Part shown: one piece after another, positions 16,462 through 24,931 of the stretch | Numbering within the stretch: position 1 is the stretch's first letter | Layout: each line of letters begins with the position of its first letter | Assembly: GCA_041752115.1 (NCBI GenBank) | Contig: JBGSHS010000342.1 | Span: 5,459 to 69,458, forward strand | Length of the DNA stretch: 64,000 nucleotides | Direction: 5' to 3' | Source of the DNA: JAJRVM01 sp041752115 | Lineage (GTDB): Bacteria > Planctomycetota > Planctomycetia > Pirellulales > Pirellulaceae | Position numbers and translations under genes: made by a program | The notes under the pieces: model-generated | Databases searched by the model: none | What the model saw: the letters and a program-made list of their open reading frames with translations, nothing else | Told to the model about the DNA's origin: nothing

Positions 16462-19236
16462 ATGGCCAGCCCGCTTCGTCTGTTCCGCAAATACGAATAC
16501 GTGTTCTTAGTAGCGTTCGGCATTATGCTGATGATTGCCTTCGTCGTGGGCCCGATCCTCAGCGACTACCTCGACAGCCGCATGCGCGGAGGCGGAGGGG
16601 AAGACTCTGTCGTGGTGACCTGGGCGGGAGGCGAGCTGCACGAGAGTGATCTGGGCACGATGCGCGCCGTGCATGGGGCCGCCACGCGGTTCTTGCGAGA
16701 GCTTACGTCGCAGGCGGAGGTGACGGAAGATGGCGTGATCGTGAATGTCGCCAATCAGGACGTCGAACTGATTAAGGGGCGACGCTACCCCCTGAACCAG
16801 GTTACCCGCGACGCCAACGGCGAAATGGTGCTCGAGATCGCCGTGGGAGGTGAACTGGTCTCGGTTCCCTTTCAGTCAGCGCAAGTCATCTCCCCCAAAG
16901 CGGAACTGATATCTCCAGCCGCGGATGAACAGGACCTGGTTCGCCGCCTCATCCTGGCAGAGTGGGCCAAGCAACAGGGAGTGATCGTCGGTGAGGGGGC
17001 GGTCCTCGATTACCTCGACCGGCTCGCCGATGTCCTGCCAGACGATCGCCCCGACTACGCCGCATGGTTGGCTCGATCCACCGGTGGTCGCCTCAACATG
17101 CCCCAGTTCGTCGAGCAAATGCAGATCGAACTGGCCGCTCAACGGATGATGATCATGAGTCAGAGTGGGCACTGGGCCTTCCCACCGGATGTTCTCTACA
17201 ACTACTACAACCGACTCAATCGACGCGTCACGGCCGATCTCCTGGCTGTGGATGTCGCTGGCTTCACCGATCAGGTGAAAGCGCCATCAGAGCCTGAAGT
17301 CGTCGCCCTCTATGAGGAAGGCAAGAACCGATTCCCGTATCCGTCATCCCCGGAACCCGGGTTCAAACGACGCGAGAAGATTGCCTTCGGCTATTTCAAA
17401 GGCTCGTTCAACGAGTTCCTGCAACGCGAAATCGACCAGATCAGCCCCACAATCACCGATGCGGAGATCGAAGAATACTACAACAAGAATAAGGACATCC
17501 AGTACACGGTTCCCGACCTTCCACCGGCCGAGCCGAGTGCACCGCCGCAGTCGGAAGAAACCACAACCGATACACCCCAGGCAGCCCCGCCCCAGACAGA
17601 ACAATCAGCGCCCGAACAGCCAGCGCCCGAACAGCCGGTGCCCGAACAACCGGCGCCCGAACAACCAGCACCGGCGGAGTCCGCCGGTGAGGCGACTCCC
17701 AGTGAGCCGGCGACGCCGCCGGTTGACCCGGCCGATTCACCCGCTCCGCAGCCGCCTGCCGGAGATCCTTCTGCGGAGCCGCCGACGGGTGAGCCGCCAG
17801 CGGGAGAACCGCAGGAGGGTGGTCAGGTCCAGATGCCGCGGGCGCTCGACGTGATGTTCGTCAATTTCCAAGAGCCGTCCAGTGAACCGGCGGCTGAGCC
17901 TGCTCCCGCACCAGACCCCGCGCCGGCCGAGTCGACCACTCCTGCTCCGCAGCCAGTTCCGGCACCCGGTGCCGAGTCACCCCCTGCCCAGCCGCCCGCA
18001 CAGGAGCCGTCGAGCGAAACACCACCTCAGACTGAGCCAAATGCTCCGTCGGCAGGCCAGGAGGTACCGGCGGAGACTACTCCGGCTGAGGCTACTCTGA
18101 CCGCGCCGAGCGGAGGGGAGGCTGCTGCAGGGGCGAAGGAAGAGCCCAAGAAGGAAGTGAAGTATAAACCGTTGGACGATGCGCTTCGTGCGCAGATTCG
18201 CCAGGAATTGGCGCGTACCCGGGCTCGCACGCCGGCGGAGGAGAAGTTGCAGAAGGCGATCAACGCTGTGGAGATCGTGATCGACAGTTACGCCAAGCAA
18301 CTCAATCGCTCCAAGGAACTGGAAGGTTTTGCCGCGCCGCAGCCGCTCGATTTTGCCGCGCTGGCCACGGAACATCAGCTGACCTACCAGCAGACTCCGT
18401 TGCTGGACGAATTGGACGTGTTTGCGATTGTTCAACGGGATCCGGCCGACGGCGATCCAGCCTATTACGAGTTCGTGCGGGCTGAAGAGCGAACGCTCTC
18501 CCGCGACGGTCGCGGGATCGAGCGCCGCAGTATCCTCGATCTGGGTTTCACCGGTCCACAGGAACTGATGATTCCACGGCGAATGGTCGACGGCATCAAC
18601 GCACCGGACATGTTTCAAATGCCCCCGGAAAACCTGTATCTGTTCTGGCGCACCGAAGAACAGCCGGAAGCGGTTCCCACGTTGGAGGAGGTCCGCAGTG
18701 AAGTGGTGCAGGCCTGGAAATTGCGTGAGGCCGTGCCATTAGCTCAGGCCAAAGCTCAGGAGATGGCCCAGCAGGCTCAAGAAGCCGGCAAGCCGTTGGC
18801 TGAGGTGTTTCCCGAAAGTGCTACGAAGGTGATCCGCACGACCCCCTTCAGTTGGATGACCCGCGGGGCGGTGCCGATGGGATCGGGCGGAAGTCCGGTT
18901 CTGAGCCCGGTTCGTGGCACGGCTGACAATCAACCAGTCAGTCTGGCTGGCATCGGGGCCGATTTCATGAAGTCAGTCTTCTCGCTGGACGTGGGCAAAG
19001 TGGGGACCGCCACGGACCAGCCCGAGCGGTTCGTGTATGTTGTGCGGATCGACAGTGAAGAATTGACCGATGATCAGCGTCGCGAAGCGTTCTTCGCCAG
19101 TGGCTATTCGCAAGACGTTCATGCTCTGGTGGTTGCTGAGCAGGGAGTCATGTTTCGCGAATGGTTTGACAACGTGGAGAAGGAACTCCAGGTCGACTGG
19201 GTGCGAGATCCCGAAAGCAACTGGCGAGTAGAATAA
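16462..19236 (+). CDS. Membrane-anchored SurA/PpiD-like chaperone with a Pro/Glu-rich insert
   Basis: A 924-residue protein with one N-terminal membrane segment (about 12-34, VFLVAFGIMLMIAFVVGP) and the rest predicted outside the cytoplasm. The region to about residue 340 resembles the SurA/PpiD N-terminal chaperone fold (WAGGELHESDLGTM; LVRRLILAEWAKQQG). Peptidyl-prolyl isomerase signatures are weak, so it may be only a chaperone. Residues about 353-566 are an extreme low-complexity insert of Pro, Glu, Ala, Ser and Gln, including four near-exact APEQP units. The C-terminal third returns to folded sequence with PpiD-like helices. The ribosome-binding site GGAAGGAA precedes ATG 16462. The function in outer-membrane or cell-wall protein folding is inferred. 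Confidence 0.72.
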   Translation: MASPLRLFRKYEYVFLVAFGIMLMIAFVVGPILSDYLDSRMRGGGGEDSVVVTWAGGELHESDLGTMRAVHGAATRFLRELTSQAEVTEDGVIVNVANQDVELIKGRRYPLNQVTRDANGEMVLEIAVGGELVSVPFQSAQVISPKAELISPAADEQDLVRRLILAEWAKQQGVIVGEGAVLDYLDRLADVLPDDRPDYAAWLARSTGGRLNMPQFVEQMQIELAAQRMMIMSQSGHWAFPPDVLYNYYNRLNRRVTADLLAVDVAGFTDQVKAPSEPEVVALYEEGKNRFPYPSSPEPGFKRREKIAFGYFKGSFNEFLQREIDQISPTITDAEIEEYYNKNKDIQYTVPDLPPAEPSAPPQSEETTTDTPQAAPPQTEQSAPEQPAPEQPVPEQPAPEQPAPAESAGEATPSEPATPPVDPADSPAPQPPAGDPSAEPPTGEPPAGEPQEGGQVQMPRALDVMFVNFQEPSSEPAAEPAPAPDPAPAESTTPAPQPVPAPGAESPPAQPPAQEPSSETPPQTEPNAPSAGQEVPAETTPAEATLTAPSGGEAAAGAKEEPKKEVKYKPLDDALRAQIRQELARTRARTPAEEKLQKAINAVEIVIDSYAKQLNRSKELEGFAAPQPLDFAALATEHQLTYQQTPLLDELDVFAIVQRDPADGDPAYYEFVRAEERTLSRDGRGIERRSILDLGFTGPQELMIPRRMVDGINAPDMFQMPPENLYLFWRTEEQPEAVPTLEEVRSEVVQAWKLREAVPLAQAKAQEMAQQAQEAGKPLAEVFPESATKVIRTTPFSWMTRGAVPMGSGGSPVLSPVRGTADNQPVSLAGIGADFMKSVFSLDVGKVGTATDQPERFVYVVRIDSEELTDDQRREAFFASGYSQDVHALVVAEQGVMFREWFDNVEKELQVDWVRDPESNWRVE
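17608..17673 (+). repeat. 15-base coding tandem repeat (APEQP units)
   Basis: About four consecutive units of GCGCCCGAACAGCC-like sequence encode repeated APEQP or VPEQP. It lies inside the low-complexity insert of the SurA/PpiD-like gene. Units differ only at third positions and one Ala/Val change, so length variation between strains by slippage is plausible. Confidence 0.8.
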
Positions 19237-19244
19237 TCTTCCCT

Positions 19245-19268
19245 GCTCGTGCTCGTACTCGTACTCGA
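19245..19268. repeat. Hexanucleotide repeat (GCTCGT/ACTCGT)4
   Basis: Four six-base units, GCTCGT GCTCGT ACTCGT ACTCGA, start 8 bases after the stop of the SurA/PpiD-like gene. Noncoding, between convergent genes. Confidence 0.7.
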
Positions 19269-19282
19269 ATCCAACCCGACTG

Positions 19283-19317
19283 CAGCGGTCAGCGATGACG
19301 AGCATCGCTGGCCGCTG
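19283..19317. terminator. Strong hairpin between convergent genes
   Basis: Arms CAGCGGTCAGCGATG (19283-19297) and CATCGCTGGCCGCTG (19303-19317) pair over 15 positions with a single T-G wobble and a 5-base loop. It lies between the SurA/PpiD-like gene and glgB, which run toward each other. A T-run is lacking, but the stem is the longest seen in the window and can act in both directions. Confidence 0.6.
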
Positions 19318-19372
19318 AGCGTGTTTGGTGGTGGGCAGCCGACGGCGGTCGGTTGCGGGCGAGGATAACCAT

Positions 19373-21583
19373 TTAGCGCTGAGGTTTGAAGACCACGGCG
19401 CCCAGTGGCGGGAGATTGGCGAGCAGCGAACAGGGTCGAGCGTGATGGCCGACGGTTTCGGCCTGCACGCCGGGATAGTTTCCGAAATTCGTGCCGCCAT
19501 AATAGTGCGAATCGCTGTTGAAGACCTCCTGATACCATCCTGCTTGCGGGACTCCGATCCGGTAGTTGTTCCGGGGAACCGGCGTGAAATTACAGCAGAT
19601 GATCAGGAAGTCGCGAGGATCGCGCGCTTTACGGATATGGACCAGCACGCTGTCGTTGCTGCTGTGGCAGTCCACCCACTCGAAGCCGTTGCCGTTGAAT
19701 TCCTGCTCGAACAGCGCCGGTTCACGACGGTAGAGGGCATTCAGGTCGGCGACCAGTTTCTGTACGCCGCTGTGGGTATCCCACTGGAGCAGTTCCCATT
19801 GGATTTCCGCTTCATAGTTCCATTCATGCCACTGGCCGAACTCACTCCCCATGAACAGCAGTTTCTTGCCGGGGTGGGTCCACATATAGGTGTAGAGCAG
19901 ACGCAGGTTGGCGAACTTCTGCCACAAGTCGCCCGACATCTGCCCCAGGAGTGAACATTTGCCGTGCACGACCTCATCGTGAGAAAGGGGGAGTGCGAAA
20001 TTCTCGGTGAAGGCATAGATCAAGCTGAAGGTCAGATCGTTGTGGTGGTGTTTGCGGTAGATGGGGTCGAGCCGCATGTAGCGGAGGGTATCATTCATCC
20101 AACCCATGTTCCACTTCATGCTGAAACCCAGGCCACCGGTGTACGTGGGGTGAGAGACGCCGCCCCAGGCCGTCGACTCTTCCGCAATCGTCAGAACGCC
20201 CGGATAGTTGCCGTGGGAGACTTCGTTGAATTCCTTGAGCAGGCTGATAGCTGCCAGATTCTCACGTCCGCCGTACTCATTGGGGATCCACTGACCTTCT
20301 TGCCGGCTGTAGTCGAGGTACAGCATGGAGGCAACGGCATCGACGCGCAGCCCGTCGATGTGGTACTTGTCGAGCCAGAACAGGGAGTTGGCCACGAGGA
20401 AGTTGCGCACTTCATTGCGGCTGTAATTGAAGATCATGGTTCCCCAGTCGGGATGTTCGCCCTGGCGCGGATCCGCATGTTCGTAAAGTGCGGTACCGTC
20501 AAAGCGGCGCAGTCCATGTCCGTCGCGCGGGAAATGGGCGGGGACCCAGTCGAGGATCACGCCGATGCCGTTGCGGTGACAGTGGTCGACGAAATACATG
20601 AAGTCTTCCGGAGTCCCGTAGCGGCTGGTCACTGCATAATACCCGACCGTCTGATAACCCCAGCTTCCGGTAAACGGATGCTCGCTCACCGGCATCAGTT
20701 CCAGGTGGGTGTAGCCCATCTGCAGGCAGTAATCGACGAGCTGGTGGGCCAGTTCGCGATAGTTCAGCCAGCCGTGGTGATGCTCGCCGCCGCGACGCCA
20801 GCTGCCCAAGTGGACTTCATAGACCGAGATCGGTTGATTCAACGGATCATGCGTACGACGCTGCTCCATCCACTGCTGATCGTTCCATGAATACTTCCCG
20901 AGGTCGGCAACGATGGAGGCGGTACGTGGGGGAAGTTCGGCTGCAAATCCATATGGATCGGTCTTGTCGATAGTCTGGCCGTCCCAGCTGCGAATCCGAA
21001 ACTTATACTGCTCGCCCGCCGCGACATCAGGAATGAACAGTTCCCAAATCCCGCTCGGAATCTGCTTGCGCATGGGATGGCGTCGCGCGTCCCACCGATT
21101 GAAGCTGCCAATCACGCTGATACTGGTCGCATTCGGCGCCCAGACGGCGAAGTTGGTGCCGGTGACGCCATCGACCGTGCGCAGGTGCGCACCCAGCTTG
21201 TCATAAATGCGTTCGTGGCGGCCTTGACCGAACAGATAATAATCGAAATCGGTCAGATACGAATCAAAGGCGTAGGGGTCGTGCATAGTCGTTACTTCGC
21301 CATCACCGTCCGCTACTCGGAACATATACCGTTCGTGCGGGTCTTGCGGCATCGGGCAGATCGCCTCAAATAGCCCAGCCGGATGAATCCGCCGCATCGG
21401 CCGCGAAACCTGGTGCGCGGGGTCCAGTACCCACGCCTGCTGTGTGTCGGGAAGGTAAGCCCGGACAGCCAAGGCCGAGCGACCGTCCTCATGTACGGGA
21501 TGGGGGCCCAGCAGTTCAAACGGGTTGGCATGAACTCCTTCGATCAAAGCTCCCATGCTGTCTAATGTAACGTGGGTCCGCAC
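19373..21583 (-). CDS. glgB: 1,4-alpha-glucan branching enzyme
   Basis: Introduces alpha-1,6 branches into glycogen. The 736-residue protein has the GlgB order: an extra N-terminal beta domain, a CBM48 domain (NFAVWAPNATSISVIGSFNRW), then the GH13 barrel. The catalytic nucleophile is Asp415 (GLRVDAV), the acid/base is a Glu near 468 (TIAEEST) and the third acid is near 536 (LSHDEVVHGK). The start is GTG 21583: it has GAGGGGAG seven bases upstream, and translation begins just before the conserved GVHANPFELLGPH. A longer open frame to 21754 reads through Arg-rich sequence. No other glycogen gene is adjacent. The next minus-strand gene upstream is the RNase H-like one. Confidence 0.95.
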   Translation of the reverse strand: MRTHVTLDSMGALIEGVHANPFELLGPHPVHEDGRSALAVRAYLPDTQQAWVLDPAHQVSRPMRRIHPAGLFEAICPMPQDPHERYMFRVADGDGEVTTMHDPYAFDSYLTDFDYYLFGQGRHERIYDKLGAHLRTVDGVTGTNFAVWAPNATSISVIGSFNRWDARRHPMRKQIPSGIWELFIPDVAAGEQYKFRIRSWDGQTIDKTDPYGFAAELPPRTASIVADLGKYSWNDQQWMEQRRTHDPLNQPISVYEVHLGSWRRGGEHHHGWLNYRELAHQLVDYCLQMGYTHLELMPVSEHPFTGSWGYQTVGYYAVTSRYGTPEDFMYFVDHCHRNGIGVILDWVPAHFPRDGHGLRRFDGTALYEHADPRQGEHPDWGTMIFNYSRNEVRNFLVANSLFWLDKYHIDGLRVDAVASMLYLDYSRQEGQWIPNEYGGRENLAAISLLKEFNEVSHGNYPGVLTIAEESTAWGGVSHPTYTGGLGFSMKWNMGWMNDTLRYMRLDPIYRKHHHNDLTFSLIYAFTENFALPLSHDEVVHGKCSLLGQMSGDLWQKFANLRLLYTYMWTHPGKKLLFMGSEFGQWHEWNYEAEIQWELLQWDTHSGVQKLVADLNALYRREPALFEQEFNGNGFEWVDCHSSNDSVLVHIRKARDPRDFLIICCNFTPVPRNNYRIGVPQAGWYQEVFNSDSHYYGGTNFGNYPGVQAETVGHHARPCSLLANLPPLGAVVFKPQR

Positions 21584-21740
21584 AGATTTCTCCCCTCTCG
21601 TCTTGCCAGCCGCCGGAATCTGAGCCGCTGGCCGGTGGTACATCGTGATGGTCTGGTTGGGTTTTTGGTCTGTTGTAGCGTCTCGCCGGAACGGGACAAG
21701 TCGGGTTCTGTCCTGGCGTATGCCGCTTTTCATCGGCAAT

Positions 21741-22469
21741 TCAGGGAGTGGCAATCACTGTCCCGGCGCTGAATCGACACAGTCCGCACCAGCCGAACAG
21801 CCGGCGCACCAGGTTCATCCAGCGCAGTGACAATGATGTACCGGTCCGACTAGCGGAAGCGTGAGGTGCCGCCAATGCGGTCCAGCACGCCCTCAGCCAC
21901 CGATGATGATGAGCTGATGGCCGTTGCCGCACAGCGTGCGGCGCCAGCATCGCATGTTGCCGCGACTCACTCGGCTTGCATCCGTGTCGCGACCGATTCG
22001 ACAGGTCGTCGCCGCCGGTCGGCCGAAAAGACAGGCGACAGTCGATGTCGTGGAACCGCAACGCGCGATCCACTCGCCGCCAGAGATCCGCGTTTTTTAC
22101 CGGCGTCATCCGGCCGAACCGCTCCCACTGCCAGTGGTTCTCGCGCCAGGCGTCAAGCCCGAACCGCAACGTGTGGCGAATGCTCGCGCTCGTCGTGACG
22201 AGGGTTACGTGAGACGGTTGCTCTAACGCCTCCAGCCCACGCACGACCGCCAGCAGCGTGAGTCGCTCTTCCGTTGCCTCGTGCTCCACATCAGCTACTT
22301 CCAGCTGAGTCTGGCCATCGGGCGATTTCAGCACGAAGTGCCAGAAACGCGAGTGCTCCGATCGCGCTCCGCCGGTCCGCTCGTCCGTCGTCGAACGACC
22401 GACCTCCGGTCGCGTGGAGGTGGTTTCGGAATACAGCACGAAATGCGGTGCTCTCACCATCGCCGTCAT
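21741..22469 (-). CDS. RNase HI-fold protein without most catalytic residues
   Basis: A 242-residue protein with clear RNase HI echoes. HEATEERLTLLAVVRGLEAL (63-82) matches the Glu-bearing helix, HVTLVTTSASI the following strand, and MTPVKNADLWRRVDRAL (121-137) the PVKNxDLWxRxDxAL segment of true RNase HI. The first Asp of the DEDD set is absent (FVLYSETTS instead of a YTDGS-type strand), the second is Thr93, and the usual WVKGHAG...D end is missing. Only the Glu near 67-68 remains. It should be unable to cut RNA-DNA hybrids but may bind nucleic acid. The C-terminal 90 residues are low-complexity and basic. The start could be 22469 or 22460. It lies upstream of glgB. Confidence 0.68.
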   Translation of the reverse strand: MTAMVRAPHFVLYSETTSTRPEVGRSTTDERTGGARSEHSRFWHFVLKSPDGQTQLEVADVEHEATEERLTLLAVVRGLEALEQPSHVTLVTTSASIRHTLRFGLDAWRENHWQWERFGRMTPVKNADLWRRVDRALRFHDIDCRLSFRPTGGDDLSNRSRHGCKPSESRQHAMLAPHAVRQRPSAHHHRWLRACWTALAAPHASASRTGTSLSLRWMNLVRRLFGWCGLCRFSAGTVIATP

Positions 22470-23301
22470 GTTCGCTTGGGCCCTGAAGTTTCGGAATCGG
22501 TCCGTGACTCACCCCGGCGGGGCTCCCAATGGAGCCTCCTAGCCCCGAAGGGGTACCGCATGCCAGGAACGTGAGTCGTGCAATAAGGTGGCCCGCGACT
22601 GTGCCGGACAAGAGCGTCGCGGTCGTTTTGGCCGGATCATCCTCACCGCTGTGGCTTGCCAAGGGGGGGGCGTCAACGTAACCCGCATCCGTCTGGCGGT
22701 GTTACATATCGGCAAAAGCCTCTCGCATTATCCAGTTTATCTATATCCGCTAAATACCTAGTTTGCTCTAGGCCTACATGCCTGCGACCGGATCCTGGCG
22801 AACCGGTGGAGGTTCATGTCCCATCAAATTGAACTCAGCGATGTTGTGTAGGGAGACCAACGCCACGAATCGGAGAACGGATCGTAAGCGAGTGGAGAGC
22901 AGCAGGCGCCGACTCTTGGGTTCCCCTTCCTTCGGCCGACCAACGGCCAACTTGCACCTGTGTCACGGCCCGATGACTGAGGACCTAACAAGAGAGCTCG
23001 GACAAACCGACCAGCCGCCCCCAGAGGAAGACGGTCGAGCGGCGGAACGGTGGCGCGGGCAACATGCGATTCTCGCATACAGGATTGGGCGTTGACCGAG
23101 GCTGCGGCCCGAGGGGCCGTTTGCGTGGCCATTGAACATCCCAGGTGGGGCATCAGCGGTTCGAAGGCCAACTACCGCAGAGCGGCAGCAGGTGCTGGAG
23201 GCAACGCGTTGTTTGACTTGTTGTCAACTGTTCTACCACCCCGGATGTGTTATGATCCTTGAGGTGCTGCAGTTCTCCCCTTTGCGCGCAGGTCGTGTCG
23301 C
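22470..23301. other. 832-base intergenic region with an AT-rich tract
   Basis: No gene recognised. A tract at about 22725-22775 is clearly more AT-rich than its surroundings and includes TTATCTATATCC and a small palindrome CCTAG-N6-CTAGG at 22757-22772. It may hold promoters for the RNase H-like gene or an unseen RNA. A TATGAT hexamer at about 23251 is a possible -10 box for the membrane-protein gene. Confidence 0.45.
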
Positions 23302-23766
23302 ATGGCCCATGTTCCAACGTCCCGTTCTCCCGACGGTTATCACGTCCCAGAGCAGCTTAGTATGGCCGCAGTCCTGGCGCTGCTGACCGTCTTCGGTTTG
23401 TTGTTTGGCGGTCTGAGGATGTTTGGAGCTCCGGCGACGGTCTATTTGTTTTTGGGCTGTCAGGCGTTGATCGTCTGTCTGGTACAGATGTGGTTTGGGG
23501 CTGTTCCACGCGGGGCCTCGATGTTTGTGGGATGCGTGTTTCTGCTGTGTTGGGTGGGAGTGGCCATGCTGATGGGCCGTGGAGCGTTTCCGCCGGGCGC
23601 TGCAGGAACCTGGTTGGATATGCTGGTCGTCGTGCTCGTGGGGGGGCTGTTGGGATATGGTATCGGTGCGCTGGTGGCAGGGGTCTTTCTGGTGATTGAC
23701 TTGTGGGGTAACTTGCGAGCGTCCGGCAAGTTCACAGGCATCCGCTTCAGACGCGTCCAGGGGTGA
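23302..23766 (+). CDS. Small integral membrane protein, function unknown
   Basis: A 154-residue protein with about four predicted membrane spans: roughly 22-40 (AAVLALLTVFGLLFGGL), 46-66 (ATVYLFLGCQALIVCLVQMW), 72-92 (GASMFVGCVFLLCWVGVAML) and 105-132. The C-terminus is basic (RASGKFTGIRFRRVQG), so it should be cytoplasmic by the positive-inside rule. I do not recognise a family. It lies 68 bases upstream of the DJ-1/PfpI gene on the same strand and could be cotranscribed. Confidence 0.75.
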   Translation: MAHVPTSRSPDGYHVPEQLSMAAVLALLTVFGLLFGGLRMFGAPATVYLFLGCQALIVCLVQMWFGAVPRGASMFVGCVFLLCWVGVAMLMGRGAFPPGAAGTWLDMLVVVLVGGLLGYGIGALVAGVFLVIDLWGNLRASGKFTGIRFRRVQG

Positions 23767-23834
23767 TTTCCCAGCGTGTGTTCGGCCGGGCAATGGCATT
23801 TCCACCGAGACATTTGCAGAGGGATACGCACGCG

Positions 23835-24422
23835 ATGGTGGCCAAACGAATTCTCATGCTTGTCGGCGATTTTGTGGAAGATTATGAGGTGATGGTTCCC
23901 TACCAGATGTTGTTGATGGTAGGACATCAGGTGGACGTGGTATGTCCGGACAAAGTCGCCGGCGACTCCGTTGTGACGGCCATTCACGATTTCGAGGGCC
24001 AGCAGACCTACAGCGAGAAGCGTGGGCACAATTTCGTCTTGAATACCGACTTTGCTGCGGTCGAGCCGCAGCAATATGATGCGCTGGTTATCCCCGGTGG
24101 GCGTGCGCCGGAATACTTGCGGCTCGACCCGCGTGTCCTGTCCCTGGTGAGACAATTTGGCGAGTCGTCCAAGCCGATCGCTGCCGTTTGTCACGGTCCG
24201 CAGGTCTTGACGGCCGCTGGGATCGTGTCGGGGAAATCGTGCAGTTGTTATCCGGCCGTGCGGCCTGAAGTAGAACGAGCGGGCGGCACGTACGTCGAAG
24301 CGTCGAACGGGCTCGACAGTGTCCATGTCGACGGCAACCTGGTGACCGCCCCAGCCTGGCCTGCTCATCCCGCCTGGATGCGCGCTTTCCTGCAGCTCTT
24401 GGGAACTCGAATTGAGCCCTGA
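23835..24422 (+). CDS. DJ-1/PfpI family protein
   Basis: A 195-residue protein of the DJ-1/PfpI superfamily of glutamine amidotransferase-like folds. The nucleophile elbow is AAVCHGPQ with Cys119 and His120. Glu15 (GDFVEDYEV) is the conserved acid that tunes the cysteine. The region YDALVIPGGRAPEYLR is typical of PfpI/YhbO-type members, which have been tied to protein or nucleotide deglycation and stress survival, with some debate. ATG 23835 gives the family start MVAKRILMLVGDFVEDYE; the in-frame ATG at 23763 overlaps the previous gene. It stands directly downstream of the small membrane protein. Confidence 0.9.
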   Translation: MVAKRILMLVGDFVEDYEVMVPYQMLLMVGHQVDVVCPDKVAGDSVVTAIHDFEGQQTYSEKRGHNFVLNTDFAAVEPQQYDALVIPGGRAPEYLRLDPRVLSLVRQFGESSKPIAAVCHGPQVLTAAGIVSGKSCSCYPAVRPEVERAGGTYVEASNGLDSVHVDGNLVTAPAWPAHPAWMRAFLQLLGTRIEP

Positions 24423-24725
24423 CCGGCCGGCGTCAAGTGGTTGACTGCGTCCGGCGCCGTGTCGTGACGGCCGGCCTGGGCCTGGCGCCGGCCCGAGACC
24501 GTGGATTTCAACCCCAGATACCGCCGTGCGAAACTTCCTTGTTTCGTTCTCCGACCAGGCGGTTCGAACGCCTGTGGCCGCGCGGAGAGTGCGCGACAAG
24601 ACGCACCCTCCGTGGACCTGGCCGGTCTGGCCTCCTGGAACGCTCACGCGTCCCGTGACTCGATCCGGTGATAACTCAACAAGCAACAGATTGAATCAGC
24701 GACTGACGGGGCGAACGGTTGCCGG

Positions 24726-24774
24726 TATCAGTTACCGAGGCGTCGGTACCGCAGAATATCGAACAAGGAATGTC
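24726..24774 (+). repeat. Dispersed intergenic repeat, copy A
   Basis: A 49-base segment ending in the core ACCGCAGAATATCGAACAAG plus GAATGTC. The same sequence, with a few changes and one indel, recurs at 48084-48132. The last 27 bases are identical in the two copies. It is noncoding in all contexts seen. Confidence 0.8.
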
Positions 24775-24777
24775 ATA

Positions 24778-24811
24778 TTGTCCAGTGGAGCAATTTGTCC
24801 AGTGGAACAAT
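24778..24811. repeat. 17-base tandem duplication
   Basis: TTGTCCAGTGGAGCAAT (24778-24794) is followed directly by TTGTCCAGTGGAACAAT (24795-24811), differing at one base. It begins 4 bases after dispersed repeat copy A and lies inside the inverted pair. Confidence 0.8.
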
Positions 24812-24879
24812 CACGTCCTCCAGTCCCCCGGGCAGTCGCTTGGCTGTGCCTCACACTACGCTTCCTCTTCCTTCTGCGG

Positions 24880-24902
24880 TTCCTTGTTCGATATCCTGCG
24901 GT
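24880..24902 (-). repeat. Dispersed repeat, inverted partial copy
   Basis: The reverse complement reads ACCGCAGGATATCGAACAAG and then GAA: 22 of 23 bases agree with copy A at 24748-24770. The two arms face each other across 109 bases, so the transcript could fold into a long hairpin with the tandem duplication in its loop. Confidence 0.8.
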
Positions 24903-24931
24903 TTCTGTTGGCTCCTCCGGCGAGCATGTTC

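Larger units (their letters stand above)
24423..24931. other. 509-base convergent intergenic region carrying repeats
   Basis: Between the DJ-1/PfpI gene (plus) and the amidotransferase-like gene (minus). It contains one nearly full and one inverted partial copy of the dispersed repeat (24726-24774 and 24880-24902) and a 17-base tandem duplication (24778-24811). No gene is seen. Confidence 0.6.

Noticed and set aside
17608..17673. Possible CRISPR-like repeat
   Set aside because: The units are directly adjacent 15-base coding repeats without spacers.
23220..23260. Promoter upstream of the 23302 membrane-protein gene
   Set aside because: TATGAT is present, but no -35 box is found at a proper distance, so it is mentioned only as tentative.
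24531..24570. GGCGGTTCGAACGCC, similar to a tRNA T-arm
   Set aside because: No acceptor stem, D-arm or anticodon arm can be paired around it.
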